A stretch of DNA of 32,281 bases from an uncultured Bacteroidota bacterium (GTDB lineage Bacteria > Bacteroidota > Bacteroidia > Chitinophagales > Chitinophagaceae): contig CAINUN010000005.1 in assembly GCA_903853805.1 (NCBI GenBank), positions 1-32,281 of the forward strand, in the 5' to 3' direction. Under the pieces are notes generated by a model. It was not told the DNA's origin and did not search any database. It was given only the letters and a program-made list of their open reading frames with translations. Shown here in pieces: positions 1 to 8,866 of this stretch (the stretch's first letter is position 1; each line of letters begins with the position of its first letter). Made by a program: the position numbers and the translations under genes.

Positions 1-84
1 TCAATGGCTAATAGCACATCAATAATTTCGTTTTTTTACTGTCTTAAGAACTTTTCTTTTTACCCCTTTCTTCGTTTGGGAGTG

Positions 85-115
85 CAAAGGTAGAAATCCT
101 TTCCACTCCGCCAAA
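85..115 (-). promoter_or_regulatory. Bacteroidota-type promoter reading off the left edge (proximal)
   Basis: On the minus strand TTTG (complement of 112-115) is followed after exactly 19 bp by TACCTTTG (complement of 85-92). This matches the Bacteroidota sigma-factor consensus TTTG-N19-TAnnTTTG. Transcription would start near position 78-80 and leave the window on the left. No gene start lies between it and the edge, so the transcript has a leader of at least about 75 nt. Confidence 0.7.
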
Positions 116-245
116 TCTTTTTTAAAAAAACTTTTTTTTGATAACCACTTCTAATGCTATAAAACCAACACCACAGCAGATCTTTATACCAAAAATATTT
201 TTTAGAAAAAGAATTTCTTTTTTACCCGTTTCTTAAAGAGGACCG

Positions 246-275
246 CAAAGATAAAAGAAAAATCAAACCCACAAA
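246..275 (-). promoter_or_regulatory. Bacteroidota-type promoter reading off the left edge (distal)
   Basis: On the minus strand TTTG (complement of 272-275) is followed after 18 bp by TATCTTTG (complement of 246-253). It sits just past the methyltransferase stop and points the same way as the promoter at 85-115. The first 40 or so bases of the two transcripts resemble each other: both carry GGGTAAAAA followed by an A-rich stretch (complement of about 214-227 and 53-65). The pair therefore looks like a duplicated P1/P2 unit. Confidence 0.65.
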
Positions 276-290
276 ATAAACTATTGAAAA

Positions 291-1091
291 CTATTGCTTT
301 GTCATTTTCAAAGCATAAACCAAAGGAATGAGACCCTTCATAGATTTAAACTGAAACTGATTGGGTTGAACTTCTACCATTTCAGGAAAGACATTGTAAG
401 GACTATATTCGTATTCCTTGAATTGCACCAAACTAAGTCCGGCATCCAATAAATTCTGTATAACCTCATCCAGACTATGATTCCAACCAACTGATGTCAA
501 TGAAATTGTGGCATTTTTGTCGGCATAAGTACCTAATTCCTCTTCTACAATCGGTTCTTTCTTGAAATAGGAATACTGTAGTTGCTTAAAGCTGTTATCA
601 AACATCCAAACTACAGGATGAAATTCAACAAAAACTAAGGAACCTCCTTTCTTTAAACTTTTTGCAACCACTGACGCCCATTTTTCCAAATCTGGTAGCC
701 AACCAATTGTACCGTAGGATGAAAATACCATATCAAATGGTTGCTTGCCGTGTTTGGGAAAATCGTACACATCACAACAAACAAAGCGAGCATCTTGCTT
801 TAATTGCTTTGCTAAATCAATAGCGGCATAAATTGCTTCTTCGGAAAAATCAACACCAGTAACATTAGCTCCCATTCTGCCTAATGACAAACTATCTTGA
901 CCGAAATGGCATTGTAAATGAAGTAACGTTTTACCTGAAATATCTCCAAGCAAATTCAACTCAATTTCATTCAAAGAACTACTCCCATTCAAAAAACTAT
1001 CGAGATTGTAAAATGATGACTTCAAATGATGCTTGGTTCTTTCGTTCCAAAGGCGTCTATTGAGTTCTAAATAGTTGTCCAATACATTCAT
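291..1091 (-). CDS. Class I SAM-dependent methyltransferase
   Basis: This 266-residue protein has a Rossmann-type methyltransferase core. Motif I is LHLQCHFGQDS (about residues 57-67), followed by an acidic strand end (VTGVDFSEEAI, about 78-88) and the post-motif DMVFSSYGTIGWL (about 120-132). This pattern is typical of small soluble cytoplasmic methyltransferases of the Methyltransf_11/25 type common in Bacteroidota. The substrate cannot be read from the sequence. The gene stands alone, divergent from the malic enzyme gene, and its stop lies 16 bp from the distal of two promoters reading leftward. The start is the only ATG close to the conserved region. The fold assignment is firm; the function is unassigned. 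Confidence 0.85.
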   Translation of the reverse strand: MNVLDNYLELNRRLWNERTKHHLKSSFYNLDSFLNGSSSLNEIELNLLGDISGKTLLHLQCHFGQDSLSLGRMGANVTGVDFSEEAIYAAIDLAKQLKQDARFVCCDVYDFPKHGKQPFDMVFSSYGTIGWLPDLEKWASVVAKSLKKGGSLVFVEFHPVVWMFDNSFKQLQYSYFKKEPIVEEELGTYADKNATISLTSVGWNHSLDEVIQNLLDAGLSLVQFKEYEYSPYNVFPEMVEVQPNQFQFKSMKGLIPLVYALKMTKQ

Positions 1092-1188
1092 TTAATAAAT
1101 GTAGGCAAAAGCATTTAGATTGTTTTGCTGACGATGCTCATCTTTTCATTAATCATTGATTTGTACCTTGCCCGCTCAAAAATAATGC

Positions 1189-3465
1189 ATGGCACAACTT
1201 ATCAGAAAAGAAGACGCCCTTGAATATCACTCGAAAGGAAGACCTGGAAAAATAGAAGTCATTCCTACCAAAGAAACTAAGACTCAACGTGACTTAGCAC
1301 TTGCTTATTCACCAGGAGTTGCGGAACCTTGTTTGGAAATTCATGAGAATGTTGAAAAGGTTTATAAATATACAGCTAAGGGAAATTTAGTGGCGGTTAT
1401 TAGTAATGGTACGGCAGTTCTAGGTTTAGGTAATATTGGTCCTGAAGCATCGAAACCGGTAATGGAAGGGAAAGGTTTGCTTTTTAAAATTTTTGCAGAC
1501 ATAGATGTGTTTGATATTGAATTGAATGTTACAGATATTGAAGAGTTTGTAAAAGTTGTTAAAGCAATGGAACCCACGTTTGGTGGCATCAACCTTGAAG
1601 ACATCAAGGCTCCAGAGTGCTTTGAAATTGAAAGAAGATTGAAAGAAGAGTTGAGTATTCCCATAATGCATGATGACCAACATGGAACAGCAATCATTTC
1701 AGGAGCTGCGTTATTGAATGCATTAGATATTGTTGGGAAAGAAATCTCCAAAGTGAAATTTGTGGTAAGTGGGGCTGGGGCCTCAGCAATATCTTGTTGT
1801 AAAATTTATATTGCTTTAGGGGCTGATGTTCGAAACATTTTTATGTTTGATAGTAAAGGTTTGATTACTAAACATCGAAGTGATATTGATAAATATAAGC
1901 AACAATTTGTACAAGATTGTGAAGAAATTTCTTTAGATGAAGCATTTATTGGTGCAGATGTATTTATAGGACTTTCAAAAGGTAACGTAGTAAGCCAACA
2001 AATGGTGAAAGGTATGGCAGCAAAACCCATCATCTTTGCGCTTGCTAACCCTAATCCTGAAATTACCTATGAAGATGCATTAGCAGCTAGACCTGATGTT
2101 ATCATGGCTACTGGAAGAAGCGATTATCCAAACCAAGTGAATAATGTTTTGGGCTTCCCATTTATCTTTCGAGGAGCACTCGATGTAAGAGCAACATCCA
2201 TAAACGAAGCAATGAAACTCGCTGCTGTGAAGGCATTGGCAGCACTGGCAAAAGAACCTGTTCCAGAAATTGTAAATGCAGCTTATAATGAAACGCATTT
2301 ACACTACGGACCAACCTATATTATTCCAAAACCTGTTGACCCTAGATTGTTACCTACAGTAGCTCCAGCAGTAGCGAAGGCAGCAATTGAAAGTGGTGTC
2401 GCAAAGCATATCATTACCGATTGGCAAGCATATGAAGATGAATTGTATAGCCGAAAAGGAACAGACGATAACTTACTTCGCTTTATTACCAATAAAGCAA
2501 AACAAAACCCTAAGCGTGTTGTATTTGCTGAAGCTGAAAATATTAAAGTGTTGAAAGCAGCTCAGATTTGTTGGGATGAAAAAATTGCTATCCCAATTCT
2601 ATTAGGAGAAGAAGATAAAATAAAAGCCCTGATCAGTGATAATGATTTACAACTTGATGGTGTGACGATAATTGACCCTCGTAGTAAAAATACTGACGAT
2701 AAACGCCATGAGTTCGGTGAAATATTTTTTGAAAAAAGAAAAAGAAGAGGGTACAATTTATATGAAGCTAAGAAAATCATGCGGGAGCGAATTTATTTCG
2801 GTTGCATGATGGTGGAAACTGGAGAAGCTGATGCAATGATTTCTGGCTTAACACGTAATTACCCTGATACCGTTCGTCCTGCTTTGGAAATTATTGGGAT
2901 TAATGAAGGGGTGAATAGAGTTGCAGGCATGTATATTATGCTTACAAAAAAAGGTCCTTTATTTTTTGCTGATACAACCGTGAACTTCAACCCTACAGAA
3001 AAAGAGTTAGAGGACATTACATTACTTACTGCTGAAGCTGTTAAAAACTTCAACATAAAACCTAGAATAGCTATGCTTTCTTATTCTAACTTTGGTAGTA
3101 GTAATTCACCAGAGGCAAATATGGTTAGAAAGGTAGTTGATAACATAAAAAGCAAATACCCAGACCTTGTAATTGATGGTGAAATGCAAGCTGGAACTGC
3201 ATTTAACAAAGATTTACTAAGAGAAAACTATCCTTTTTCTGACCTTGTTACTGAATCTCCTAATGTGCTCATCTTTCCCAATCTTGCAGCCGGAAATATT
3301 GCCTATCACCTTTTACAAGAAGTTGGAGGATCCGAAGCAGTTGGTCCAATCTTACTTGGTCTAAGAAAGCCCATGCATGTTTTGCAACTTGGAAGTACAG
3401 TTCGACAAATTGTAAACATGGTTTCAATAGCTGTAGTAGAAGCTCAGTCGAAGGATTTAACTTGA
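1189..3465 (+). CDS. maeB: NADP-dependent malic enzyme with C-terminal phosphotransacetylase-like domain
   Basis: At 758 residues this has the length of the MaeB hybrid. Residues about 1-430 form the malic enzyme: the catalytic region with YSPGVAEPC, the metal-binding segment HDDQHGTA, and a Rossmann segment VVSGAGASAISC. Residues about 435-755 form a phosphate acetyl/butyryl transferase-like domain (VVFAEAEN..., GLTRNYPDTVRPALEIIG, VIDGEMQAGTA). The enzyme decarboxylates malate oxidatively to pyruvate and supplies NADPH. In MaeB hybrids the C-terminal domain is usually regulatory (acetyl-CoA responsive) rather than catalytic; that is family knowledge, not visible here. Transcription is divergent from the methyltransferase. 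No clear terminator follows, so read-through into the E1 gene 125 bp downstream is possible. Confidence 0.95.
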   Translation: MAQLIRKEDALEYHSKGRPGKIEVIPTKETKTQRDLALAYSPGVAEPCLEIHENVEKVYKYTAKGNLVAVISNGTAVLGLGNIGPEASKPVMEGKGLLFKIFADIDVFDIELNVTDIEEFVKVVKAMEPTFGGINLEDIKAPECFEIERRLKEELSIPIMHDDQHGTAIISGAALLNALDIVGKEISKVKFVVSGAGASAISCCKIYIALGADVRNIFMFDSKGLITKHRSDIDKYKQQFVQDCEEISLDEAFIGADVFIGLSKGNVVSQQMVKGMAAKPIIFALANPNPEITYEDALAARPDVIMATGRSDYPNQVNNVLGFPFIFRGALDVRATSINEAMKLAAVKALAALAKEPVPEIVNAAYNETHLHYGPTYIIPKPVDPRLLPTVAPAVAKAAIESGVAKHIITDWQAYEDELYSRKGTDDNLLRFITNKAKQNPKRVVFAEAENIKVLKAAQICWDEKIAIPILLGEEDKIKALISDNDLQLDGVTIIDPRSKNTDDKRHEFGEIFFEKRKRRGYNLYEAKKIMRERIYFGCMMVETGEADAMISGLTRNYPDTVRPALEIIGINEGVNRVAGMYIMLTKKGPLFFADTTVNFNPTEKELEDITLLTAEAVKNFNIKPRIAMLSYSNFGSSNSPEANMVRKVVDNIKSKYPDLVIDGEMQAGTAFNKDLLRENYPFSDLVTESPNVLIFPNLAAGNIAYHLLQEVGGSEAVGPILLGLRKPMHVLQLGSTVRQIVNMVSIAVVEAQSKDLT

Positions 3466-3557
3466 TAAAGATGTTTTCTTATTTCTTTTAAAATCTAATT
3501 TCCTAAGTAAAAACAAACATTTGCTATGGAAAGATTTTACGATTAAACTCTAGCCAT

Positions 3558-3565
3558 TATCTTTG
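3558..3565 (+). promoter_or_regulatory. Probable -7 element of the E1 dehydrogenase gene
   Basis: TATCTTTG lies 25 bp before the ATG of the E1 gene and matches the Bacteroidota TAnnTTTG element. No good TTTG sits 17-23 bp upstream; the nearest (3520-3523) is 34 bp away. The -33 half is therefore weak or absent. Confidence 0.45.
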
Positions 3566-3590
3566 TTGCAAACCACAGTAGCATTTTATT

Positions 3591-5996
3591 ATGGCGCTTA
3601 TGCAGGATCAGGTTATACACAATGCAAGTCGTTTGTCTTACGAAGATTTTAAGAACGAAGTATTAAATGATTTTCGTTTGGCAATTGCCAGCCGGGAAGC
3701 AAGTCTTATCGGTAGGAGGGAAGTGCTTACCGGGAAAGCAAAATTTGGCATTTTTGGCGATGGCAAAGAACTTGTTCAATTAGTTGCAGCCAAATGCATG
3801 AAACCTGGTGACATTCGTTCAGGTTATTATCGCGATCAAACCCTCATGTTTGCTACAGGGATGGCTTCTATGGAGCAGTTTTTCTCACAGCTATACGCCA
3901 ATCCTGATACTCAAGAAGAGCCTTCAAGTGCTGGACGCATGATGAATGGACACTATAGTACACGTTGGTTAGATGATAATGGCAATTGGAAAGATCTTAC
4001 CCAAAGTCCGCAATCTTCTTCTGATATTTCACCTACTGCAGGACAAATGGTGCGTGCATTAGGGCTAGCTTTTGCTTCAAAATGTTATCGAAATGTACCT
4101 GAGTTGAGTTATGGTTTTGAGAAATTTTCTAGGAAGGGAAATGAAGTGGTTTTTTGCACTATAGGCGATGCATCCACATCCGAAGGTCCCTTTTGGGAAA
4201 GTGTCAATGCTATGGGTGTATTGCAAGTACCTATGGCTGTTTTTGTTTATGATGATGGATATGGAATTTCAGTTCCAAGGAAATATCAAACCACAAAGAA
4301 CTCAATTTCAGATGCCCTTGCTGGAATGCAGTATGAGAACAAGAAAGGCGGCATCAATATTTACACTGCGAAAGGATGGGATTATGCTGGGATGATGCAG
4401 ACCATTCAAATGGGCATCGACCGAGTGCGTGAAACACACATTCCTGCTATATTCCATATTCAAGAAGTAACACAACCACAAGGTCACTCCACTTCTGGTT
4501 CTCACGAACGTTATAAAAGCAAAGAGCGCCTTGAATGGGAAAAAGAATTTGATTGCATTCACAAAATGCGTGAATTTATTATAGATAATTCAATCGCTAC
4601 AGATGAGGAACTTGTTCAAATTGAAACTGAGGCCAAACAAGAAGCAAGAAATGCTAAACAAAGGGCTTGGGATAAATTTATTCAACCTATTAAACAACAA
4701 ATTCAAGAAGGAACTCAATTAATCAATCAAGTTGTTTATGAAGCAGGAAATCATGCCGAAACAATTGGCAATCTGACAAAACAACTCAATGCCATTAAAG
4801 AACCAATCAGAAAGGATTTGATGCAAACAGTTCGAAAAGCATTGGGATTATTGAAAACCAACAATTCGGTTGCAGTGAACAATCTTCGAATATTTTATGA
4901 AAACCTGAAAGAAGATAATACTCAAAAATTCTCCTCCCATTTACATTCAGAATCTGCACAATCAGTGATGAAAGTAAAGCCTGTTACAGCACAATATGCG
5001 CCAGATGCTCCTATGGTAAATGGATTTGAATTGCTTAATAAGTTTTTTGATCAGACGTTTACAAAAAACCCAGCCGTTTTTGCTTTTGGCGAAGATTTAG
5101 GAAAGATTGGTGATGTCAATCAAGGCTTTGCAGGACTTCAGGAAAAATTTGGCGACAAGCGTATTTTTGACACAGGCATTCGTGAAGCAACTATTATTGG
5201 TCAAGGCATTGGTATGGCATTACGTGGACTTCGTCCCATTGCTGAAATTCAATACCTCGATTACTTACTTTATGGATTACAACCATTGAGTGACGATGTA
5301 GCAACATTACAATATCGCACACGCGGGGGACAAAAATGTCCTTTGATTGTACGTACTCGTGGGCATCGTTTAGAAGGAATTTGGCATAGTGGTTCGCCTA
5401 TGGGAATGATTATCAATTCTGTTCGTGGCATTCATGTTTGTGTACCACGAAATATGGTACAGGCTGCAGGCATGTACAATACTTTATTACAAAGTGATGA
5501 GCCAGGAATCGTCATTGAATGTTTGAATGGGTATCGCCTCAAAGAAAAATTACCTTCAAACCTTGAAACATATACCATTCCTTTTGGCGTTCCTGAAATA
5601 GTTAAAGAAGGAAATGACATAACTATTGTTTCCTATGGTTCAACACTCCGTGTTATTGAAGATGCTATTACTAATTACTTAGAACCACATGGCATTTCCT
5701 GCGAATTGGTAGATGTGCGAACGCTGCTTCCATTCGACATCAATCATATCATTATCGAATCTTTGAAGAAAACCAACAGAATCATTTTCATTGATGAAGA
5801 TGTTCCTGGTGGAGCAACAGCGTATATGTTCCAACAAGTCATGGAAAATCAAGGTGGTTATCGTTGGCTGGATGTTGCTCCAAGAACATTAACTGCTAAA
5901 GCACATCGTCCGGCTTATGCCACCGATGGTGATTATTTCTCAAAACCTAACGCAGAAGAAATTGCTGAGGTGATTGAAGAAATGATGGCAGAATAG
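3591..5996 (+). CDS. 2-oxoacid dehydrogenase E1 component, fused alpha and beta subunits
   Basis: This 801-residue protein joins E1 alpha (about 1-350) to E1 beta (about 465-801). The alpha half has the thiamine diphosphate region beginning IGDASTSEGPFWE and ending DDGYGIS, and the substrate-side motif FHIQEVTQPQGHSTSGSHERY. The beta half has FGEDLGKIGDVNQGF, the typical IREATIIGQGIGMAL, and the C-terminal FIDEDVPGGATAYMFQQ. A charged, probably helical linker (about 350-460) lies between them. It would oxidatively decarboxylate branched-chain 2-oxo acids or pyruvate together with E2 and E3, neither of which is in the window. Fused E1 proteins of this size are common in Bacteroidota and are usually annotated as 2-oxoisovalerate dehydrogenase. 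The exact substrate cannot be fixed from sequence alone. A terminator follows at 6020. Confidence 0.92.
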   Translation: MALMQDQVIHNASRLSYEDFKNEVLNDFRLAIASREASLIGRREVLTGKAKFGIFGDGKELVQLVAAKCMKPGDIRSGYYRDQTLMFATGMASMEQFFSQLYANPDTQEEPSSAGRMMNGHYSTRWLDDNGNWKDLTQSPQSSSDISPTAGQMVRALGLAFASKCYRNVPELSYGFEKFSRKGNEVVFCTIGDASTSEGPFWESVNAMGVLQVPMAVFVYDDGYGISVPRKYQTTKNSISDALAGMQYENKKGGINIYTAKGWDYAGMMQTIQMGIDRVRETHIPAIFHIQEVTQPQGHSTSGSHERYKSKERLEWEKEFDCIHKMREFIIDNSIATDEELVQIETEAKQEARNAKQRAWDKFIQPIKQQIQEGTQLINQVVYEAGNHAETIGNLTKQLNAIKEPIRKDLMQTVRKALGLLKTNNSVAVNNLRIFYENLKEDNTQKFSSHLHSESAQSVMKVKPVTAQYAPDAPMVNGFELLNKFFDQTFTKNPAVFAFGEDLGKIGDVNQGFAGLQEKFGDKRIFDTGIREATIIGQGIGMALRGLRPIAEIQYLDYLLYGLQPLSDDVATLQYRTRGGQKCPLIVRTRGHRLEGIWHSGSPMGMIINSVRGIHVCVPRNMVQAAGMYNTLLQSDEPGIVIECLNGYRLKEKLPSNLETYTIPFGVPEIVKEGNDITIVSYGSTLRVIEDAITNYLEPHGISCELVDVRTLLPFDINHIIIESLKKTNRIIFIDEDVPGGATAYMFQQVMENQGGYRWLDVAPRTLTAKAHRPAYATDGDYFSKPNAEEIAEVIEEMMAE

Positions 5997-6019
5997 CACA
6001 GGAATCTAATGAATTCAAG

Positions 6020-6060
6020 TCCGTAATTTGGAGAAAAATTCCGAATTACGGATTATTTTT
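6020..6060 (+). terminator. Rho-independent terminator after the E1 gene
   Basis: A 13-bp stem (6020-6032 with 6040-6052, one G-T wobble) closes a 7-nt loop and is followed by a T-rich run. It lies 24 bp after the E1 stop. Confidence 0.8.
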
Positions 6061-6150
6061 TATAATAAAAGATATTCATGCTATTCAATTTCAACACTTT
6101 AGGATTATGGCACCATCTTCGTTTATTGTGATGAATTAATAAGTCAAAAA

Positions 6151-6585
6151 GTGTTTAACAACCTGAAAATATTCATACTAGATAACGACCCATCCACAAG
6201 GGATCGTTATTCTAATCACCTAAAAAACATGGGTTTTGTAAATATTTTTCAGTTTAACAATATCACAGACTGCCTTTCAAAGCTGAGCCATCAACCAAAC
6301 ATAATTATTATTGACCAAGGAAACGAACCTCAGCAGAATATTGATGTAATTAAGAAAATTAAAGGTTATAATCCTGACATTTATGTAGTTTATGTCACTG
6401 ATAAAAATCAATTACAATTTGCTTTACAAGCGCAAAGAAACGGAGCATATGATTTCTTTATCAAAGGACAAAACGAGGAATACATGATCAATGAATTATT
6501 CAATAGAATCATTAATATAATGAATTTGTTGATAAAAAAACCAATCACCTCAAAATTTAATCAAGTAAATTTCTTTTCGTTATAA
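6151..6585 (+). CDS. Stand-alone response regulator receiver domain
   Basis: This 144-residue protein consists of one CheY-like receiver with no output domain. Visible conserved residues are the acidic pair D11 and D13 (FILDNDPS), the phospho-acceptor D55 at the end of the third strand (IIIIDQG), T83 (YVTDK) and K105 (DFFIKG). All five positions needed for phosphorylation are present. The start is GTG at 6151; no ATG in frame gives a complete first strand. About 20 residues of unconserved tail follow the last helix. No histidine kinase lies nearby, so its partner is unknown. Single-domain receivers act in phosphorelays or by protein contact; which applies here is not visible. The gene is low in GC compared with the flanking enzymes. 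Confidence 0.8.
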   Translation: MFNNLKIFILDNDPSTRDRYSNHLKNMGFVNIFQFNNITDCLSKLSHQPNIIIIDQGNEPQQNIDVIKKIKGYNPDIYVVYVTDKNQLQFALQAQRNGAYDFFIKGQNEEYMINELFNRIINIMNLLIKKPITSKFNQVNFFSL

Positions 6586-6726
6586 CTTTTTTATCAAGTA
6601 AATATTAATTTAAACACCAAAAATCAAATAACATAAAAACACCAACCATCCTGTTGATGAGTGTTTACCTCCATTTTCTTTATTATCATTTAGGGCCAAA
6701 GGTTGCACAATAATCATCAACGGGGT

Positions 6727-6757
6727 AAGGCTGTCTCTTCAGAGGCAGCCTTTTTTA
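6727..6757 (+). terminator. Rho-independent terminator
   Basis: AAGGCTGTCT pairs with AGGCAGCCTT (one wobble) around a short loop, followed by six T. It lies 142 bp downstream of the receiver gene. The T-run is on the plus strand only, so it ends a rightward transcript and does not terminate argS. The stretch 6586-6726 holds no ORF; it is either a long 3' UTR or a short RNA gene. Confidence 0.75.
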
Positions 6758-6882
6758 TGCCATTCTTAAATTGTAAAAATTGAAACAAATCAAAAAAGGA
6801 CTATTGTAATTTGCATTTACTAATGGAAAATAACTACAAGGCAACGCGATTAAACATGTATATTGATAAAGTGTATTAATTT

Positions 6883-8682
6883 TTACATCTTTTCCGGTAA
6901 ACTTATCCCTAACAAATTCATTCCGTGACAAAGCACTGAAGCAGTAATAATGATGAGCATCAAGCGTAATTGTTTTTTCTCTTCATTTTCAGCTTTGCTG
7001 ATGCTATGTACGTCATAAAAGCTATTAAATTGCTGTGCCAATTGGAATACGTAATTACACAGCGTTCCTGGATTGTATTCTTCAGCTGCTGTTTGTAAAA
7101 CGGAAGGATATTGCTCGAGCATTTGTGCCAATTTCTTTTCGCTGGAAGAAAGCGGCTCACTGATATTGAAATTGGAAAATGCAGTCATTTCCAGTTTCAA
7201 TGACAGATTTTCTTTTCTTAAAATAGAACAAATCCTAGCATGTGCGTATTGAATAAAAGTAGCCGTAAAACCATGAAGGTCTATAGATTCTTGCGGATTG
7301 AAAATCATTTTCTTTTTAGGGTCAACGCGCAATAGATAGAACTTCAGTGCACCCATACCAATGGTTTCATACAAGCGAGTTAGTTCTTCTTGTGTAAAAC
7401 CATCAGTTTTGCCGGCTGCCTCAGTTTGTTCTTTGGCAAGGGCAATCATTTCATCCATCATATCATCGGCATCCACCACAGTTCCTTCACGGCTTTTCAT
7501 TCTTCCGGTGGGTAGTTCCACCATACCGTAGGATAGATGAAAAATACCATCGGCACAAGGTTCGCCAATTTTAGAAAGAATGAGTTTCAACACCTGCATA
7601 TGGTAGTTTTGCTCATCGGCTATTACATAAATGCTTTGGTCGAGGTTGCAGTAGTTGTATTTCAGTTTGGCAGTGCCCAAATCTTGGGTGATGTACACTG
7701 AAGTACCATCACCACGCAACAATAGTTTATGGTCCAGCCCATCTTCTGTTAAATCTATCCAAACCGAGCCGTCTTCTTTTTGATACAACACCCCTTTCTT
7801 CAATCCATCTGCTACAATTTCTTTTCCTAAAAGATAAGTGTTGCTTTCGTAGTACATCTTATCGAAATCAACGCCGAGGCGCCTATAGGAAACATCAAAA
7901 CCTGCATAAACCCAATCATTCATTGTCTGCCAAAGCTTCTTGACTTCTTTGTCACCTGCCTCCCATTTGCGTAGCAAATCCTGCGCTTCTTTCATAATAG
8001 GTGCTTCTCTTTCGGCTTGCACTTCTTCCATTCCTTGTGCAACCAATTCTTTTATTTCAGACTTGTAAACATCATTGAACTTCACATAATAATCGCCCAC
8101 CAAATGGTCGCCTTTAATGCCTGTTGTTTCGGGGGTTGAACAATTTCCATATCGCATCCAGGCTATCATGCTCTTGCAAATATGGATGCCTCTGTCGTTG
8201 ATGAGATTGGCTTTCACCACTTCTTTTCCTGTGGTTTTTAAAATTTCGCTTACCGCAAAACCAAGAAATATATTGCGTAGATGACCGAAGTGCAAAGGCT
8301 TATTAGTGTTGGGAGAAGAATATTCCACCATCACTTTTTGGTGGGTATTTGCTTGTGCACCAAACTGTTGATTGCTTACTTCTTTTTTTAAAAAGCCAAC
8401 AAAAAAATCATCGCTCACTGTAAGATTTAAAAAACCGCTCACTACTTCATACGCATTAAAAAGATTGTTTTTTTTCACTAGATATTCGCCCAAAGCATTG
8501 CCCAACACATCTGGTTTTTGACGCAATAATTTCAGGAAAGGGAACAACACAATTGTATAATCGCCTTTAAATTCGGGTTTTGTTTGACTAACCTGAACCG
8601 AACCAATAGGAATCGCTGCATTGGGGAATAAATGAGTTAAAGCAGATTCGGCAATTGATTTTATTTTTGATGACAGCGTCAT
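6883..8682 (-). CDS. argS: Arginyl-tRNA synthetase
   Basis: A class I aminoacyl-tRNA synthetase that charges tRNA-Arg. The order is an N-terminal Add-1 domain, the catalytic core with the HIGH-type motif (HFGHLRN after SSPNTNKPL), the KMSKS-position motif written MKSREG, which is normal for ArgS, and the C-terminal all-alpha DALR anticodon-binding domain ending near GISLPEKM. I place the start at the ATG whose complement is 8680-8682 (MTLSSKIKSI), giving 599 residues. Upstream in-frame codons would add 18 unconserved residues, and another ATG lies three codons upstream. The gene is monocistronic and divergent from the TPR gene. Its GC is slightly above that of its neighbours, as expected for a conserved housekeeping gene. 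Confidence 0.96.
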   Translation of the reverse strand: MTLSSKIKSIAESALTHLFPNAAIPIGSVQVSQTKPEFKGDYTIVLFPFLKLLRQKPDVLGNALGEYLVKKNNLFNAYEVVSGFLNLTVSDDFFVGFLKKEVSNQQFGAQANTHQKVMVEYSSPNTNKPLHFGHLRNIFLGFAVSEILKTTGKEVVKANLINDRGIHICKSMIAWMRYGNCSTPETTGIKGDHLVGDYYVKFNDVYKSEIKELVAQGMEEVQAEREAPIMKEAQDLLRKWEAGDKEVKKLWQTMNDWVYAGFDVSYRRLGVDFDKMYYESNTYLLGKEIVADGLKKGVLYQKEDGSVWIDLTEDGLDHKLLLRGDGTSVYITQDLGTAKLKYNYCNLDQSIYVIADEQNYHMQVLKLILSKIGEPCADGIFHLSYGMVELPTGRMKSREGTVVDADDMMDEMIALAKEQTEAAGKTDGFTQEELTRLYETIGMGALKFYLLRVDPKKKMIFNPQESIDLHGFTATFIQYAHARICSILRKENLSLKLEMTAFSNFNISEPLSSSEKKLAQMLEQYPSVLQTAAEEYNPGTLCNYVFQLAQQFNSFYDVHSISKAENEEKKQLRLMLIIITASVLCHGMNLLGISLPEKM

Positions 8683-8800
8683 GATATTCATTGATATTTT
8701 GAAAGACAAAATTGCAGCTTTTACCAACGAAAACAATAGGCTATTTAACTTTCGTTGGTTCTTGCTTTTTGAAACAATAATAATTGTTTAAGAAAATTCG

Positions 8801-8829
8801 ACTTTGCTTTCTTTTTCTTTAAGCAAAGT
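8801..8829. promoter_or_regulatory. Inverted repeat in the argS / TPR divergent promoter region
   Basis: ACTTTGCTT (8801-8809) and AAGCAAAGT (8821-8829) are a perfect 9-bp inverted repeat separated by 11 pyrimidines. It lies between two divergent genes, so it is not a terminator for either. It could be an operator or an mRNA-leader hairpin; function unknown. Confidence 0.35.
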
Positions 8830-8866
8830 TTTATGAACTTTACCGCAGAATTCCAATTTCTGTTCA

